A DNA stretch of 64,000 nucleotides from Campylobacter peloridis LMG 23910. GTDB lineage: Bacteria > Campylobacterota > Campylobacteria > Campylobacterales > Campylobacteraceae. Positions 8,228 through 18,085 of the stretch are shown piece after piece. The stretch lies in assembly GCF_000816785.1 (NCBI RefSeq), contig NZ_CP007766.1, positions 62,001 through 126,000 of the forward strand, written 5' to 3'. The notes under the pieces are model-generated. The model ran no database searches and was not told where the DNA came from. It saw nothing but the letters and a program-made list of their open reading frames with translations. Position 1 is the stretch's first letter. The number at the start of each line of letters is the position of its first letter. A program made the translations under genes and the position numbers.

Positions 8228-9595
8228 ATGAGTAGTAATTTAAGTATATTTAAAGTTGGTGTTGGCCCTTCATCTTCTCATACGCTAGGGCCAATGCTAG
8301 CGGGTAATATGTTTTGTGAAAAAATAAAAGATAAAATCCCACAAATTTCAAAAATTCAAATTAAACTTTATGGCTCTTTATCATTAACAGGTAAAGGCCA
8401 TTTAAGTGATAAAGCTATTATATGGGGTTTGAGTGGTTTGAAGGCAAAAGAATTAAACGCTGCTTTGCAAGATCGTGTTTTTAATAAAATCATACAAGAT
8501 AAAATTTTAATCTTAAATGCTCAAAAAGAATTAAATTTTGACTATGATAAAGATTTAATTTTTGAAAAGTCTTTTTTACCTTTACATGAAAATGGTTTAA
8601 AACTTAGTGCTTATAATGAAAATGGAGAAATCATTGCTGAAGAAATTTATTATTCAGTAGGTGGTGGTTTTGTTATGAGTGAAGCTGAGCTTCAAAAACA
8701 TAAAGATGGAGTTTGTGAGCAAAAACATACTAAATTAGAGCTTGATATTAACAATGCAAGCGATGCTTTAAAAATTTGTGAAGAAAAATCATGGGATTTA
8801 GCAAAACTTTCTTATGAATATGAACTGCAATTTCATACCAAAGAAGAAATTAGAGCTTATTGTTTAGAAATTTGGGAAGTAATGCAAGAGGTGTATTATA
8901 ATGGCATTCATCCAAGTTCTGATTATCTCCCAGGAAATTTACATTTAAAACGCCGTGCTAAAGGACTTAATGAGCGTTTGGCTATGACGAGTGATCCTTT
9001 GGGGATTATTGATTTTATCTCTTTATATGCTATTGCTATTGCAGAAGAAAATGCAAGTGGAGCTAGAGTGGTAACTGCTCCAACTAATGGAGCATGTGCA
9101 GTTGTGCCTGCTGTAATGCTTTATCTTAAAAATCACACCATTGGTTTTAATGATGAAAAGGCTGTTAATTTTTTACTTACTGCTATGTTAATAGGTTCTT
9201 TTTATAAAAAAAATGCAAGTATAAGTGGAGCAGAAGCTGGTTGTCAAGCCGAAATTGGTAGTGCAAGTTCTATGGCAGCTGGTGCTATGGCTAGCGTGAT
9301 GGGTTTTGATGCAAAGATAGCTTGCAATGCTGCAGAAATTGCAATGGAACATCATTTAGGCTTAACTTGTGATCCTGTAGAAGGTTTGGTGCAAATTCCT
9401 TGCATAGAAAGAAATGCTTTTGGTGCGATAAAAGCAATTTCAGCTGCTAGAATGGCAATGAGTAGAAAATCCACCCCAAAAGTAAGTCTTGATGAGGTTA
9501 TAAAAACTATGTATGAAACGGGCAAAGATATGAATTCAAAATACAAAGAAACTTCTTTAGGTGGCTTAGCTACTAATCTTACAAGTGTGTGTTAA
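8228..9595 (+). CDS. sdaA: L-serine ammonia-lyase (iron-sulfur type)
   Basis: The enzyme deaminates serine to pyruvate and ammonia in the cytoplasm using an oxygen-sensitive [4Fe-4S] cluster. The 455-residue single-chain form shows the N-terminal substrate loop VGPSSSHTLGPMLAG (about 12-26) and the central TAPTNGACAVVPAVM. Cluster cysteines are in GAEAGCQAEIGSASSMAAGA, LTCDPVEGLVQIPCIERN and near it. It forms an operon with sdaC and ends at a strong terminator. In C. jejuni this pair is essential for growth on serine. Confidence 0.96.
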   Translation: MSSNLSIFKVGVGPSSSHTLGPMLAGNMFCEKIKDKIPQISKIQIKLYGSLSLTGKGHLSDKAIIWGLSGLKAKELNAALQDRVFNKIIQDKILILNAQKELNFDYDKDLIFEKSFLPLHENGLKLSAYNENGEIIAEEIYYSVGGGFVMSEAELQKHKDGVCEQKHTKLELDINNASDALKICEEKSWDLAKLSYEYELQFHTKEEIRAYCLEIWEVMQEVYYNGIHPSSDYLPGNLHLKRRAKGLNERLAMTSDPLGIIDFISLYAIAIAEENASGARVVTAPTNGACAVVPAVMLYLKNHTIGFNDEKAVNFLLTAMLIGSFYKKNASISGAEAGCQAEIGSASSMAAGAMASVMGFDAKIACNAAEIAMEHHLGLTCDPVEGLVQIPCIERNAFGAIKAISAARMAMSRKSTPKVSLDEVIKTMYETGKDMNSKYKETSLGGLATNLTSVC

Positions 9596-9626
9596 ACCTT
9601 AAGTTTTATAAACTTAAGGTATTTTT
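9596..9626 (+). terminator. Rho-independent terminator of sdaC-sdaA
   Basis: ACCTTAAGTTT (9596-9606) pairs perfectly with AAACTTAAGGT (9610-9620) around a three-base loop. ATTTTT follows. It begins directly after the sdaA stop codon. Confidence 0.85.
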
Positions 9627-9685
9627 CTTAAAGCTTTTAAAAGTCTACTAATGCTAAATTTTTAAAAAATTTAAGGAAAATATAA

Positions 9686-10441
9686 ATGATAGAAATTAAA
9701 AAACCAGTAGAAATTGAAAAATTACGCAAAGCAAATGAGCTTGTAGCTAGAACGCTTGATTATTTAGAAAGTATTATAGTTCCAGGCATGAGTTTAAAAG
9801 AAATTGATATTAAAGCAGAAGAATTTATACTTAATCATGGTGCAAAACCATCTTTTAAAGGTTTGTATGGTTTTCCAGGTAGTATTTGCATCTCGCTTAA
9901 TCAAGCTTGTATTCATGGTGTGGGTGATGAACGCATACTAAAAGAAGGTGATATTTTAGGTCTTGATGTAGGCACATGTATAGATGGATATTATGGAGAT
10001 GCAGCAAGGACTATACCTATAGGTAAAATTTCAGCTACTGATGAAGCGCTAATTGCTTGTGCAAAAGATGCTTTGTATTATGCTATAGATATCATTAAAG
10101 AAGGCATGCGTTTTAAAGAACTTTCTTATGAACTTGGCGAGTTTATTACCAAAAGAGGTTTTGTGCCTTTAAAAGGTTATTGTGGTCATGGTATAGGTAA
10201 AAAACCACACGGTGAGCCTGAAATTCCAAATTATTTAGAATCAGGTGTTAGTGTAAAAAGCGGTCCAAAAATCAAAAATGGTATGGTATTTTGTATAGAA
10301 CCTATGGTATGCCAAAAAGATGGCACTCCAGTGCATTTAAAAGGCAATTGGGAAGCAGGAAGTAAAGATGGTTTAAATGCAGCTCATTATGAGCATTGTG
10401 TAGCTATTATAAATGGCAAGGCAGATATATTATCTAAGTAA
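9686..10441 (+). CDS. map: Methionine aminopeptidase, type I
   Basis: Map removes the initiator methionine from nascent proteins. The 251-residue enzyme carries the five metal ligands in order: two Asp in GLDVGTCIDGYYGDAART (about 91-108), His in GHGIGKKPHGEP (about 169-180), Glu in CIEPMV (about 204) and Glu in HYEHCVA (about 236). GVGDERIL precedes them, as in type I enzymes. It stands alone here rather than after secY. An AAGGAAAA site precedes ATG, and a hairpin lies at its 3' end. Confidence 0.96.
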   Translation: MIEIKKPVEIEKLRKANELVARTLDYLESIIVPGMSLKEIDIKAEEFILNHGAKPSFKGLYGFPGSICISLNQACIHGVGDERILKEGDILGLDVGTCIDGYYGDAARTIPIGKISATDEALIACAKDALYYAIDIIKEGMRFKELSYELGEFITKRGFVPLKGYCGHGIGKKPHGEPEIPNYLESGVSVKSGPKIKNGMVFCIEPMVCQKDGTPVHLKGNWEAGSKDGLNAAHYEHCVAIINGKADILSK

Positions 10442-10462
10442 GAAAGTTTATACTTTCTTACT
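10437..10462. terminator. Hairpin between map and docB
   Basis: AGTAAGAAAGT (10437-10447) pairs with ACTTTCTTACT (10452-10462) with a TTAT loop. It overlaps the 3' ends of both convergent genes. T-runs on either side are weak, so termination strength is uncertain. Confidence 0.55.
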
Positions 10463-12263
10463 CAAAAGTTTTAAGTTTATCTGAAAGTTTAGAAGCATTT
10501 TCTAAAACATCTTGTGAAATTTGTGTTAAATCAAGTGAGTATTTTTTTACACTATCTGCTAACTCAGTTACTTTTTCTATATTTTGTTCTAATTCTGTCA
10601 TTTTTGCTTTTGACTCATCACTTTTTTCTTCCATGATTTTAGTAGAATGAATGCTTATTTTCAGCTTTTCTATAGAAGCTCCTACTTCACCTTGTAAAAC
10701 ATTTGCTTTGCTAGAAGTATCACTCATGGATTGGTGAATTCCATCCATTAGGCTTTTATTGTCGTTGATTTGTTGAACTATAGTTCTTACGGTTGTTTCT
10801 ATGGCTACTAAAGATTTTGTAGTTTTATCTGCTAAATTTCTAACTTCATCCGCAACAACAGCAAAGCCTCTACCATGTTCACCAGCACGCGCTGCTTCAA
10901 TAGCAGCATTTAAAGCAAGTAAATTAGTTTGATCAGCTATATCTTTAATGGTAGTTGTTACTTCAACTATACTATCTGCACTTTGAACTAGCATATCCAT
11001 AGCACTAACAACACTTTGTTCTTTTTCTCCACTTAATTCTATAAGCTCGACTAGCTCTTTAAGCGTCACATCTACTTCACCCATAACACTTTGCATATCA
11101 TGCATATCTTTTATAGTATCTTTGGCTAAATTTTGAGTTAAATCAATATGATTTTCTAATACAGAACCAATTTTATGAACATTAGAAATTTGCTCATGCT
11201 GCAATAGAGAGCTTTGTTGTAAAGCTTCTGCATTTTGAGATAATTTTTTTGAACTCTTATAACTTGAATTTGCTGTTTGTATTGCTTCTATAATGGAATT
11301 TTGAACTATTTGTATGAAAGAATTTATATAATTAGCACTAGTGGCTAACTCGCTTTTTTTATCTATATCTAATCTTGCGCTTAAATTTGCATGCTCACCT
11401 GCTAAATTTGCACTTAATTTTTCAAGTAAAGAAATAGGTATAACAACTTTTTTTAGTGTTAATAATATAAAAAATACTAAAACAGCAAGTGTAAATAAAA
11501 ATATACCTATAGCAGTATAAAGATTGTATTTATTACTTGAATTGATTTTAGCAGTCACAAGTTTTTTTTGACTTACTATTTCTTTTAACAATTCTTGATC
11601 TAAGAAAGTTTGTGAGTTGTCTTTTAAAATTTTAATTTGACTTGTAATCATTTTACAATGCGTAATGAATAATTCCAAAAGTTCGTTTGGAATTTGATCT
11701 TTAGAAGCAGTAAGTTTAACTAAAAGATTTTGGAGTCTATTTTGGGCTAAAGGCTCTAGTATATCCGTGGTTCCAATAACACTTAAAATACTTCCTATAG
11801 TTTCTATGGTTTTAGAATCATTAGAGCTTAAGGCCATTTTTGTGGTATGGTTTATAATATCTTGTTGTATTTCATAAAGATAAATTTTAGAATTTATAGC
11901 TATAGAATTTGCTGATTTAAAATGTTGAAGTTGAATATTTTTCTTTTGAAAAATATTTTCTATTTTGCTAACATCAATTTTATTATTTTTTAATATTTCC
12001 AATGTTTTTTCAAAATTTTGTATTAATTCCACACTAGGATCATAATTTTGCAAATTAAGTTTATTTTTAAAAATCTCATCTATTTTTGTGTCTAAAATTT
12101 CAAGTTTTTGAAATGAACCTATAATGATAGAATTTTTCTTCGTGGTGTTATAAGTGTTAAATATGAAAAAAGTTAATGCTAGTAATAATATTAAAACCAC
12201 AACCGATAAAATGATAAATTGTGATAAAAATGAAGAATTTTTTTTATTATTTGAGTGGGTCAT
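10458..12263 (-). CDS. docB: Methyl-accepting chemotaxis protein DocB (Tlp10-like)
   Basis: A 601-residue transmembrane chemoreceptor. It has an N-terminal membrane segment (about 15-37), a roughly 200-residue helical periplasmic sensor, a second membrane segment (about 249-272), HAMP-like sequence, and a long coiled-coil cytoplasmic domain. The near-invariant signalling tip contains [20 protein letters not shown] at about 445-464. Its start overlaps the docA end by 17 bases and has GGGAG six bases upstream, so translation is coupled to the peroxidase. In C. jejuni the corresponding pair is needed for chick-gut colonisation. The ligand is not known from sequence. Confidence 0.9.
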   Translation of the reverse strand: MTHSNNKKNSSFLSQFIILSVVVLILLLALTFFIFNTYNTTKKNSIIIGSFQKLEILDTKIDEIFKNKLNLQNYDPSVELIQNFEKTLEILKNNKIDVSKIENIFQKKNIQLQHFKSANSIAINSKIYLYEIQQDIINHTTKMALSSNDSKTIETIGSILSVIGTTDILEPLAQNRLQNLLVKLTASKDQIPNELLELFITHCKMITSQIKILKDNSQTFLDQELLKEIVSQKKLVTAKINSSNKYNLYTAIGIFLFTLAVLVFFILLTLKKVVIPISLLEKLSANLAGEHANLSARLDIDKKSELATSANYINSFIQIVQNSIIEAIQTANSSYKSSKKLSQNAEALQQSSLLQHEQISNVHKIGSVLENHIDLTQNLAKDTIKDMHDMQSVMGEVDVTLKELVELIELSGEKEQSVVSAMDMLVQSADSIVEVTTTIKDIADQTNLLALNAAIEAARAGEHGRGFAVVADEVRNLADKTTKSLVAIETTVRTIVQQINDNKSLMDGIHQSMSDTSSKANVLQGEVGASIEKLKISIHSTKIMEEKSDESKAKMTELEQNIEKVTELADSVKKYSLDLTQISQDVLENASKLSDKLKTFE

Positions 12264-13167
12264 GGTATTCTCCCGTTAAAGAATTTAAAAATGCAACAAT
12301 ATCATCTACAACATCTTGTTCTAAAAATTTTCCTAGCTGATAATAAGCCATAAATTGAACACAAGCATCAAGTGTTGGCATGGAACCATCATGAAAATAA
12401 GGAGCAGTTTTAGCTATATTCCTAAGACTTGGAACTTTTACTACAAATTTATCATTTGGATCTTTGGTAATTTCAAAGCGTCCTTGCCAATTTGTTCCAT
12501 TATCATAAGGAACAAATACACCCATTTTTTGATACATATTGCCACCTATATTTTGCCCTTGATGGCAGGCTATACAGCCATTAGAAACAAAAGCCTCATA
12601 GCCTCTTTTGGCTTGTTCGCTAATAGCGTTTTTATCGCCTTTTAAATAGCGATCAAAAGGGGAATTTGGAGTGAGTAGTGTTTTTTGAAATTCAGCTAAA
12701 GAATCTGCTATATTATCAAAGCTAACTTCACCATAGAGCTTTTCAAATTCTTTTTTATAATGAGGATTGCTTTTTACTATCTCAATAACCTCATTTTCAT
12801 TACTTAAACCCATTTCTTTAGGATTTAATAAAGGATGTTTAGCTTGTTCTTTAAGATCTTTTGCATTTCCTCTCCAAAATTGAGAAAGATTAAAAACCGC
12901 ATTGAAATTAGTTGGTGTATGAAATGGCTCATCAACAATCCCGTTAATACCCGTAGAAAAAGTCTTGTTATCTACACCAAAGCTATTTAAGTCATGGCAG
13001 CTATTACAAGAAACTTTTTTATCTTTTGATAAACTTGTATCCATGTAAAGTTTTTTTCCTAATATAGCTTTTTCTTTATCATATGGAATTTGTTCAGGAA
13101 TAGGTGTTATTAATTCTATTGCTAAAGCAGGTATAATAAATAATAAAAAAGTTAAAAAAAATTTCAT
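12247..13167 (-). CDS. docA: Periplasmic di-haem cytochrome c peroxidase DocA
   Basis: The protein reduces hydrogen peroxide in the periplasm with electrons from cytochrome c. The 306-residue precursor starts with a Sec signal ([16 protein letters not shown]). It has two CxxCH haem-attachment sites, CNSCH (54-58) and CIACH (about 198-202). [11 protein letters not shown] near the C-terminus is the usual peroxidase loop with an axial Met. Length and order match the bacterial CcpA/MauG superfamily. It is first in an operon with the chemoreceptor docB and has an extended -10 box 45 bases upstream. Confidence 0.93.
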   Translation of the reverse strand: MKFFLTFLLFIIPALAIELITPIPEQIPYDKEKAILGKKLYMDTSLSKDKKVSCNSCHDLNSFGVDNKTFSTGINGIVDEPFHTPTNFNAVFNLSQFWRGNAKDLKEQAKHPLLNPKEMGLSNENEVIEIVKSNPHYKKEFEKLYGEVSFDNIADSLAEFQKTLLTPNSPFDRYLKGDKNAISEQAKRGYEAFVSNGCIACHQGQNIGGNMYQKMGVFVPYDNGTNWQGRFEITKDPNDKFVVKVPSLRNIAKTAPYFHDGSMPTLDACVQFMAYYQLGKFLEQDVVDDIVAFLNSLTGEYHDPLK

Positions 13168-13211
13168 AATTTTTATATCCTTAATATAAATTTTTAGTTA
13201 ATAATTTTTGC

Positions 13212-13217
13212 ATTATA
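13212..13217 (-). promoter_or_regulatory. Predicted -10 box for docA-docB
   Basis: On the minus strand the sequence reads TGTTATAAT, an extended -10 with a perfect TATAAT. It lies 45-50 bases upstream of the docA ATG and just beyond the end of the upstream transporter gene. Confidence 0.55.
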
Positions 13218-13220
13218 ACA

Positions 13221-14510
13221 TTAAAATCTTAATCTCTTATAAGCAAGAATAGTCCCTAAGAAAGTTATAAAAGACAAGATAAAAATATAAATAAAAATAC
13301 CATATATAAATGGATTTTCTTGATTAACAGCTAAAGAATGTAAAGCAAAAACAAGTTGAGGTGTAAAACCACCTGCAAAGGCATAAGCTATATTATATGA
13401 AAAAGAAATTCCGCTAAAACGAATTTTTGGTTCAAATACTTTACACATTAGTATAGGTGCTAAAGCATTAATACCTCCAAAAAATATTGCTATAAAGTAA
13501 AAATAAATACTTAAGTGTAAAATTTGTGCATAGAAAAAGTAAAAATAAAAAAAGCAAGATAGACAAAAACAAACTATAAAAATAGAAGCAGTGATAAAAA
13601 AACCAAATTTATCTACCCATATTCCAGCAAGTAAAGTTCCAATGGCTAATATAATAATACCTATCATTTGTATATAAATAGCGTCTGTTTTTTCTATTAC
13701 TAAAACTTCAGGCATAAAATTAGGCATAAGTAAAACTAATATAATTACACATGCTGTAAGCATCCAAGTTAAAAGCATTGAAGGTAAAATATCAAAAAAT
13801 ATACTTGCCTTTTTAAATAAAGCCTTTAGAGGAAATTTTTCTAAGGAATTTTCTCTTTTCATTTGTTTAAAAACAGGTGTTTCCTGTAAAAATCTTCTAA
13901 GATAAATTGAAATAATTCCAAAAATACCACCTATAGCAAAAGGAATCCTCCAAGCATATTCATAAATTTCTTCTTGAGAAAAATATTTATTTATTAGTAA
14001 GGCTACAAAAGAACCAAGAAGAATTCCAAGAGCCATTGAAGCATTAATAGCACTTATATAAAAACTACTTTTATCTTCGGGTGCATGTTCTTTTACAAAA
14101 ACCCAAGCACCAGGTAATTCTCCACCTATGGCTATTCCTTGAGCAATTCTAACGAGTATTAAAAAAATAGGTGCAAAATAACCTATAGTTTCAAAAGTAG
14201 GGATAAAAGCTAGAGAAAATGTAGGTATTACCATTAGTAAAATACTTAACATAAACATATTTTTTCTGCCAAATTTATCACCAAAATGTGCCATAACTAT
14301 ACCACCAAGAGGTCTTGCTAAATAACCTGCTGCAAAAGCTCCATAAGTATTTAATAATCTCCAAAATTCATCAGTATCATTGGGAAAAAAATTCTTTGAA
14401 ATATAAGTTGCAAAAAATACAAATATAATGAAATCATAAAATTCTAAAGCCCCTCCTAAAGAAGATAAGGATAAAGTTTTAAAATCATTTTTTCTTAGTA
14501 TTTTATGCAT
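13221..14510 (-). CDS. MFS transporter, metabolite:H+ symporter (MHS) type
   Basis: This 429-residue major facilitator has 12 membrane segments and the MHS family signatures. These are GGALEFYDFIIFVFFATYIS in segment 1 (about 19-38), RPLGGIVMAHFGDKFGRKNM (about 82-101) and RIAQGIAIGGELPGAWVFV (about 142-160). The family includes proline/betaine, citrate, shikimate and alpha-ketoglutarate permeases; the substrate is undetermined. AGGAA precedes ATG. It has its own transcription unit upstream of docA and is divergent from infA across 138 bp of very AT-rich DNA. Confidence 0.83.
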   Translation of the reverse strand: MHKILRKNDFKTLSLSSLGGALEFYDFIIFVFFATYISKNFFPNDTDEFWRLLNTYGAFAAGYLARPLGGIVMAHFGDKFGRKNMFMLSILLMVIPTFSLAFIPTFETIGYFAPIFLILVRIAQGIAIGGELPGAWVFVKEHAPEDKSSFYISAINASMALGILLGSFVALLINKYFSQEEIYEYAWRIPFAIGGIFGIISIYLRRFLQETPVFKQMKRENSLEKFPLKALFKKASIFFDILPSMLLTWMLTACVIILVLLMPNFMPEVLVIEKTDAIYIQMIGIIILAIGTLLAGIWVDKFGFFITASIFIVCFCLSCFFYFYFFYAQILHLSIYFYFIAIFFGGINALAPILMCKVFEPKIRFSGISFSYNIAYAFAGGFTPQLVFALHSLAVNQENPFIYGIFIYIFILSFITFLGTILAYKRLRF

Positions 14511-14608
14511 TAATATTCCTAAAATAATTTATTATTAAATTTAAAATAATATCAAATAAATATAAAATTTATAAAAAAAATATTAAAAAATTAAAAGAAA
14601 AATTATGA

Positions 14609-14614
14609 TAGAAT
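14609..14614 (+). promoter_or_regulatory. Predicted -10 box for infA
   Basis: TATGATAGAAT contains an extended -10 (TAGAAT) 35-40 bases before the infA start, at the end of a stretch of almost pure A/T. Confidence 0.5.
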
Positions 14615-14648
14615 ATCAGCTTTGTAATTTTTAGAAAGGAGAAGAACT

Positions 14649-14867
14649 TTGGCAAAAGATGATGTTATTGAAATAGATGGTAATGTAATTGAAGCTTTAC
14701 CAAATGCTACTTTTAAAGTAGAGCTTGATAACAAACATGTAATACTTTGTCATATTGCAGGTAAAATGCGTATGCATTATATTAGGATTATGCCAGGTGA
14801 TAGAGTTAAAGTTGAACTAACACCTTATAGTCTTGATAAAGGGCGTATTACTTTTAGATATAAATAA
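14649..14867 (+). CDS. infA: Translation initiation factor IF-1
   Basis: IF-1 binds the 30S A site during initiation. The 72-residue S1-like OB-fold protein has the typical [20 protein letters not shown] core (about 40-59). The start codon is TTG at 14649, with AAGGAG seven bases upstream; no ATG or GTG is better placed. A TTG start on such a conserved gene may limit its expression. It precedes the alpha operon genes but is separated from rpmJ by 175 bases with a separate promoter. Confidence 0.95.
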   Translation: MAKDDVIEIDGNVIEALPNATFKVELDNKHVILCHIAGKMRMHYIRIMPGDRVKVELTPYSLDKGRITFRYK

Positions 14868-14895
14868 TCTAAGTTATTTAAAAGCTAAAATAAGA

Positions 14896-14901
14896 TATAA
14901 T
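14896..14901 (+). promoter_or_regulatory. Predicted -10 box of the rpmJ-rplQ operon
   Basis: AGATATAAT contains a perfect TATAAT. Transcription from about 14908 would give a leader of roughly 135 bases before rpmJ, unusually long for this compact genome. Confidence 0.55.
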
Positions 14902-14943
14902 TAGCACTTTTTGCAGAAATTGCAATTAAACTGTATGAAGAAG

Positions 14944-14975
14944 TATTTTCAAAATTACCACTTATTTTGAAAATA
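14944..14975 (+). promoter_or_regulatory. Leader hairpin upstream of rpmJ
   Basis: TATTTTCAAAA (14944-14954) pairs perfectly with TTTTGAAAATA (14965-14975) around ten bases. No T-run follows, so it looks like a leader structure rather than a terminator. The operon contains rpsD, whose product S4 autoregulates the alpha operon in other bacteria, so a regulatory leader is plausible but unproven. Confidence 0.4.
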
Positions 14976-15042
14976 GTTGGTTGTTCTAAAAACCTGGTGC
15001 AGTTGTAAAATTAAAGTGGAATTTACATAACAGGAGTAAGGC

Positions 15043-15156
15043 ATGAAAGTTAGACCATCTGTTAAAAAGATGTGTGACAAATGCAAAGTAGTTCGTCGTA
15101 AAGGCGTAGTTCGCATTATTTGCGAAAATCCAAAACACAAACAAAGACAAGGATAA
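15043..15156 (+). CDS. rpmJ: 50S ribosomal protein L36
   Basis: L36 is the smallest 50S protein. The 37-residue product begins [20 protein letters not shown]. It keeps the zinc-ribbon ligands Cys11, Cys14, Cys27 and His32, so it is the zinc-binding (C+) form. CAGGAGTAAGGC supplies the ribosome-binding site. rpsM starts three bases after its stop. Confidence 0.96.
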
Positions 15157-15159
15157 TTT

Positions 15160-15525
15160 ATGGCTCGTATCGCAGGTGTAGATTTACCAAAGAAAAAAAG
15201 AATTGAATATGGTTTGACTTATATTTATGGTATAGGTTTGCATACTTCAAGAAAAATCTTAGATAAAACCGGAATTTCTTATGATAAAAGAGTTCATGAG
15301 TTAAGTGAAGATGAAGCAGCAGCTATTCGTAAAGAAATTCAAGAAAACTATATGGTGGAAGGTGATCTTAGAAAACAAGTTGCTATGGATATCAAAGCAT
15401 TGATGGATCTAGGAAGCTTTAGAGGCTTAAGACATAGAAAAGGCTTACCAGTTCGTGGACAAAAAACTAAAACAAATGCTAGAACTAGAAAAGGTAAGAG
15501 AAAAACCGTTGGTGCAAAATCATAA
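15160..15525 (+). CDS. rpsM: 30S ribosomal protein S13
   Basis: S13 sits in the 30S head and contacts the P-site tRNA. The 121-residue protein starts [20 protein letters not shown], has the helix-two-turn-helix [14 protein letters not shown], and ends with the basic [20 protein letters not shown] tail. All are standard family motifs. It sits three bases after rpmJ and nine before rpsK. Confidence 0.97.
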   Translation: MARIAGVDLPKKKRIEYGLTYIYGIGLHTSRKILDKTGISYDKRVHELSEDEAAAIRKEIQENYMVEGDLRKQVAMDIKALMDLGSFRGLRHRKGLPVRGQKTKTNARTRKGKRKTVGAKS

Positions 15526-15534
15526 GGATAAAAT

Positions 15535-15927
15535 ATGGCAAAAAGAAAAATAGTTAAGAAAAAAATAGTTAAAAAAAATATAGCTAAAGGTATAGTTTAT
15601 ATTAGTGCAACATTTAATAATACCATGGTTACTGTTACCGATGAAATGGGAAATGCTATCGCTTGGAGTAGTGCAGGTGGTTTAGGATTTAAAGGTTCTA
15701 AAAAATCAACTCCTTATGCAGCACAACAAGCTGTAGAAGATGCATTAAATAAAGCAAAAGAACATGGAATTAAAGAAGTAGGCATTAAAGTTCAAGGACC
15801 AGGTAGTGGTCGTGAGACAGCGGTTAAAAGTGTAGGTGCTATGGAAGGTATAAAAGTAACTTTCTTAAAAGATATTACTCCATTAGCTCATAATGGTTGT
15901 AGACCACCAAAGCGTCGTCGTGTCTAA
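15535..15927 (+). CDS. rpsK: 30S ribosomal protein S11
   Basis: S11 lines the platform of the 30S subunit near the E site. The 130-residue protein has an unusually lysine-rich start ([19 protein letters not shown]). The conserved body includes [38 protein letters not shown] and the C-terminal [12 protein letters not shown]. It lies between rpsM and rpsD in the alpha operon. Confidence 0.97.
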   Translation: MAKRKIVKKKIVKKNIAKGIVYISATFNNTMVTVTDEMGNAIAWSSAGGLGFKGSKKSTPYAAQQAVEDALNKAKEHGIKEVGIKVQGPGSGRETAVKSVGAMEGIKVTFLKDITPLAHNGCRPPKRRRV

Positions 15928-15957
15928 GAATAAGATATAAGATTTTAGGAGAATATT

Positions 15958-16584
15958 ATGGCAAGATATAGAGGACCAGTAGAAAAATTAGAAAGACGAC
16001 TTGGCGTAAGTTTGGCAATGAAAGGCGAGAGAAGACTAGCAGGAAAAAGTGCTTTAGATAAACGCCCTTATGCACCAGGTCAACATGGACAAAGAAAAGC
16101 AAAAATTAGTGAATATGGACTTCAATTAAGAGAAAAACAAAAAGCTAAATTTATGTATGGAGTTAGCGAAAAACAATTTAGAAGATTATTTGCTGAAGCT
16201 GCGAGAAAAGATGGCAATACAGGTGCGCTTTTGATCCAGCTTTTAGAACAAAGACTTGATAATGTTGTTTATAGAATGGGTTTTGCTACAACGCGTCGTT
16301 TTGCTAGACAATTAGTAACACATGGACATATTTTAGTAAATGGAAAAAGAGTTGATATTCCTAGCTATAGAGTTGAAGCAGGACAAAAAATAGAAGTGAT
16401 TGAGAAAAGTAAAAACAATCCTCAAATTTCAAGAGCGATAGAGCTAACTGCTCAAACTGGTATTGTTGCTTGGGTTGATGTAGAAAAAGACAAAAGATTT
16501 GGAATTTTTACAAGAAAACCTGAAAGAGAAGAAGTTATCATCCCAGTTGAGGAAAGATTTATCGTTGAGTTGTATTCTAAATAA
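15958..16584 (+). CDS. rpsD: 30S ribosomal protein S4
   Basis: S4 nucleates 30S assembly and is an alpha-operon autoregulator in Escherichia coli. The 208-residue protein starts [19 protein letters not shown]. It lacks the N-terminal zinc cysteines, so it is the C-minus form, while L36 just upstream kept its cysteines. The S4 RNA-binding domain spans about 98-160 ([20 protein letters not shown], then [11 protein letters not shown]). AGGAG precedes the ATG. Confidence 0.97.
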   Translation: MARYRGPVEKLERRLGVSLAMKGERRLAGKSALDKRPYAPGQHGQRKAKISEYGLQLREKQKAKFMYGVSEKQFRRLFAEAARKDGNTGALLIQLLEQRLDNVVYRMGFATTRRFARQLVTHGHILVNGKRVDIPSYRVEAGQKIEVIEKSKNNPQISRAIELTAQTGIVAWVDVEKDKRFGIFTRKPEREEVIIPVEERFIVELYSK

Positions 16585-16598
16585 TAAAGGTTTTTGAT

Positions 16599-17612
16599 AT
16601 GAGACATATTACAACTTCTGCTTATACGCCAACAGAGTTTAGTATTGAAAATATCAGTGATACAGTAGCTAAAGTCAGTGCATGGCCTTTTGAAATAGGT
16701 TATGCAATTACTTTAGCACATCCTTTACGCCGTTTGCTTTATTCTAGCACGGTGGGTTTTGCTCCAACTGGAGTTAAAATCAAGGGTGTAGCACATGAAT
16801 TTGATAGCATGCGTGGTATGCTTGAGGATGTAGCACTATTTATTATCAATCTAAAAAAATTAAGATTTAAAATAAAAACAGATTCTGAAAAAGAAATTGT
16901 GACTTTTAGTTTTAAAGGGCCTAAAGAAATTTGCGGAAAGGATCTAAATAATGATCTTGTTGAGGTTGTTAATTCAGATAGCTACCTTGCAACGATTAAT
17001 GAAGATGCGGATTTAGAATTTACTTTGATTATAGAAAAAGGCATTGGTTATGTGCCTTCTGAAGAAATCCAAAATTTCTTAGACTCTGATTTTATAGCAC
17101 TTGATGCATTTTTTACTCCAGTAAAACATGCAGTTTATGATATCGAAAAAGTTCTTTTTGAAGATAATCCAGATTATGAAAAAGTTGTATTTACAATCAC
17201 AACTGATGGACAAATTTCTCCAAGCGATGCCTTTAAAAATGCTTTGGAAGCTATGTATAAACAATTATCGGTATTTGATAAGATCACAAATGCACAAAGT
17301 GTTGTTAGAAATCAAGCGCCAAGTAATGAAGTAGAACATGTAAAATTGCTTCAAAATATAACTGAGTTAAATTTAAGTGCAAGAAGTTTTAATTGTTTAG
17401 AAAAAGCAAATGTAGTATATATTGGCGAACTTGCTTTAATGAGTGTTAGCGAACTTGCAGACTTAAAAAATTTAGGCAAAAAATCTCTTGATGAGATTAA
17501 AAGTGTAATGGATTCTATAGGTTTTCCTATAGGTAATTCAAAACTTACAGATAGTGCAAAAGAAACGCTAAAAAGAAAAATAACAGAATTAAAAGCACAT
17601 AATGAAGGATAA
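16599..17612 (+). CDS. rpoA: RNA polymerase subunit alpha
   Basis: Alpha starts polymerase assembly and its C-terminal domain contacts UP elements and activators. In 337 residues the N-terminal domain (about 1-230) shows [20 protein letters not shown] (about 35-54). A linker follows and the C-terminal domain (about 250-325) has the helix-hairpin-helix [20 protein letters not shown] and [13 protein letters not shown]. It is placed between rpsD and rplQ, as in most bacteria. Confidence 0.97.
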   Translation: MRHITTSAYTPTEFSIENISDTVAKVSAWPFEIGYAITLAHPLRRLLYSSTVGFAPTGVKIKGVAHEFDSMRGMLEDVALFIINLKKLRFKIKTDSEKEIVTFSFKGPKEICGKDLNNDLVEVVNSDSYLATINEDADLEFTLIIEKGIGYVPSEEIQNFLDSDFIALDAFFTPVKHAVYDIEKVLFEDNPDYEKVVFTITTDGQISPSDAFKNALEAMYKQLSVFDKITNAQSVVRNQAPSNEVEHVKLLQNITELNLSARSFNCLEKANVVYIGELALMSVSELADLKNLGKKSLDEIKSVMDSIGFPIGNSKLTDSAKETLKRKITELKAHNEG

Positions 17613-17615
17613 TCA

Positions 17616-17969
17616 ATGAGACATAGACATGGATATAGAAAATTAGGACGCACTTCATCTCATCGTGCTGCCTTATTAAAAAATTTAACTATTGCTATTA
17701 TTAAAGCAGGTAAAATAGAAACAACATTGCCTAAAGCAAAAGAGTTAAGAGCTTATGTTGAAAGACTAATCACGCGTGCAAGAAAGGGTGATTTTAATGC
17801 TCACAGAGCAGTATTTGCAAATTTACAAGATAAAGAAGCAACCAATAAACTTGTCACAGAAATTGCTCCAAAATTTGCAGATAGAAATGGTGGTTACACA
17901 AGAATCATCAAAACAAGAATTCGCCGTGGCGACGCTGCAGAAATGGCTTTCATTGAATTTGTAGCTTAA
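17616..17969 (+). CDS. rplQ: 50S ribosomal protein L17
   Basis: L17 is a 50S protein near the exit tunnel. The 117-residue sequence opens [20 protein letters not shown]. It has the conserved [10 protein letters not shown] (about 38-47) and the [22 protein letters not shown]-terminal motif. It lies three bases after rpoA and ends the operon at a terminator. Confidence 0.97.
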   Translation: MRHRHGYRKLGRTSSHRAALLKNLTIAIIKAGKIETTLPKAKELRAYVERLITRARKGDFNAHRAVFANLQDKEATNKLVTEIAPKFADRNGGYTRIIKTRIRRGDAAEMAFIEFVA

Positions 17970-18013
17970 TTTTTAGCCTTTTTAAAGGCTAAAAACTTCT
18001 TATTTTTATTTAT
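17970..18013 (+). terminator. Terminator of the alpha operon
   Basis: TTTTTAGCCTTT (17970-17981) pairs perfectly with AAAGGCTAAAAA (17984-17995) around two bases. CTTCTTATTTTTATTTATTT follows. It separates ribosomal genes from the histidine operon. Confidence 0.8.
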
Positions 18014-18050
18014 TTACTTACTATTTTTTGTATTTTTATCCATTTTTTGC

Positions 18051-18056
18051 TACTAT
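18051..18056 (+). promoter_or_regulatory. Candidate -10 box of the histidine operon
   Basis: TGCTACTAT is an extended -10-like element after a long T-rich tract. A start near 18063 would give a leader of about 23 bases. This is too short for a his leader peptide or T-box, so no classical attenuator is visible. Confidence 0.4.
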
Positions 18057-18085
18057 TAACTTTTTAACTACAAAAAAGGGTAAAA

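Noticed and set aside
14511-14648. A gene or origin in the AT-rich gap before infA
   Set aside because: It contains only runs of A and T and the infA promoter. There are no DnaA-box clusters or open frames.
18000-18085. Histidine-responsive attenuator or T-box before hisG
   Set aside because: The gap has only a terminator tail and a short predicted leader. There is no His-codon-rich peptide and no alternative hairpins.
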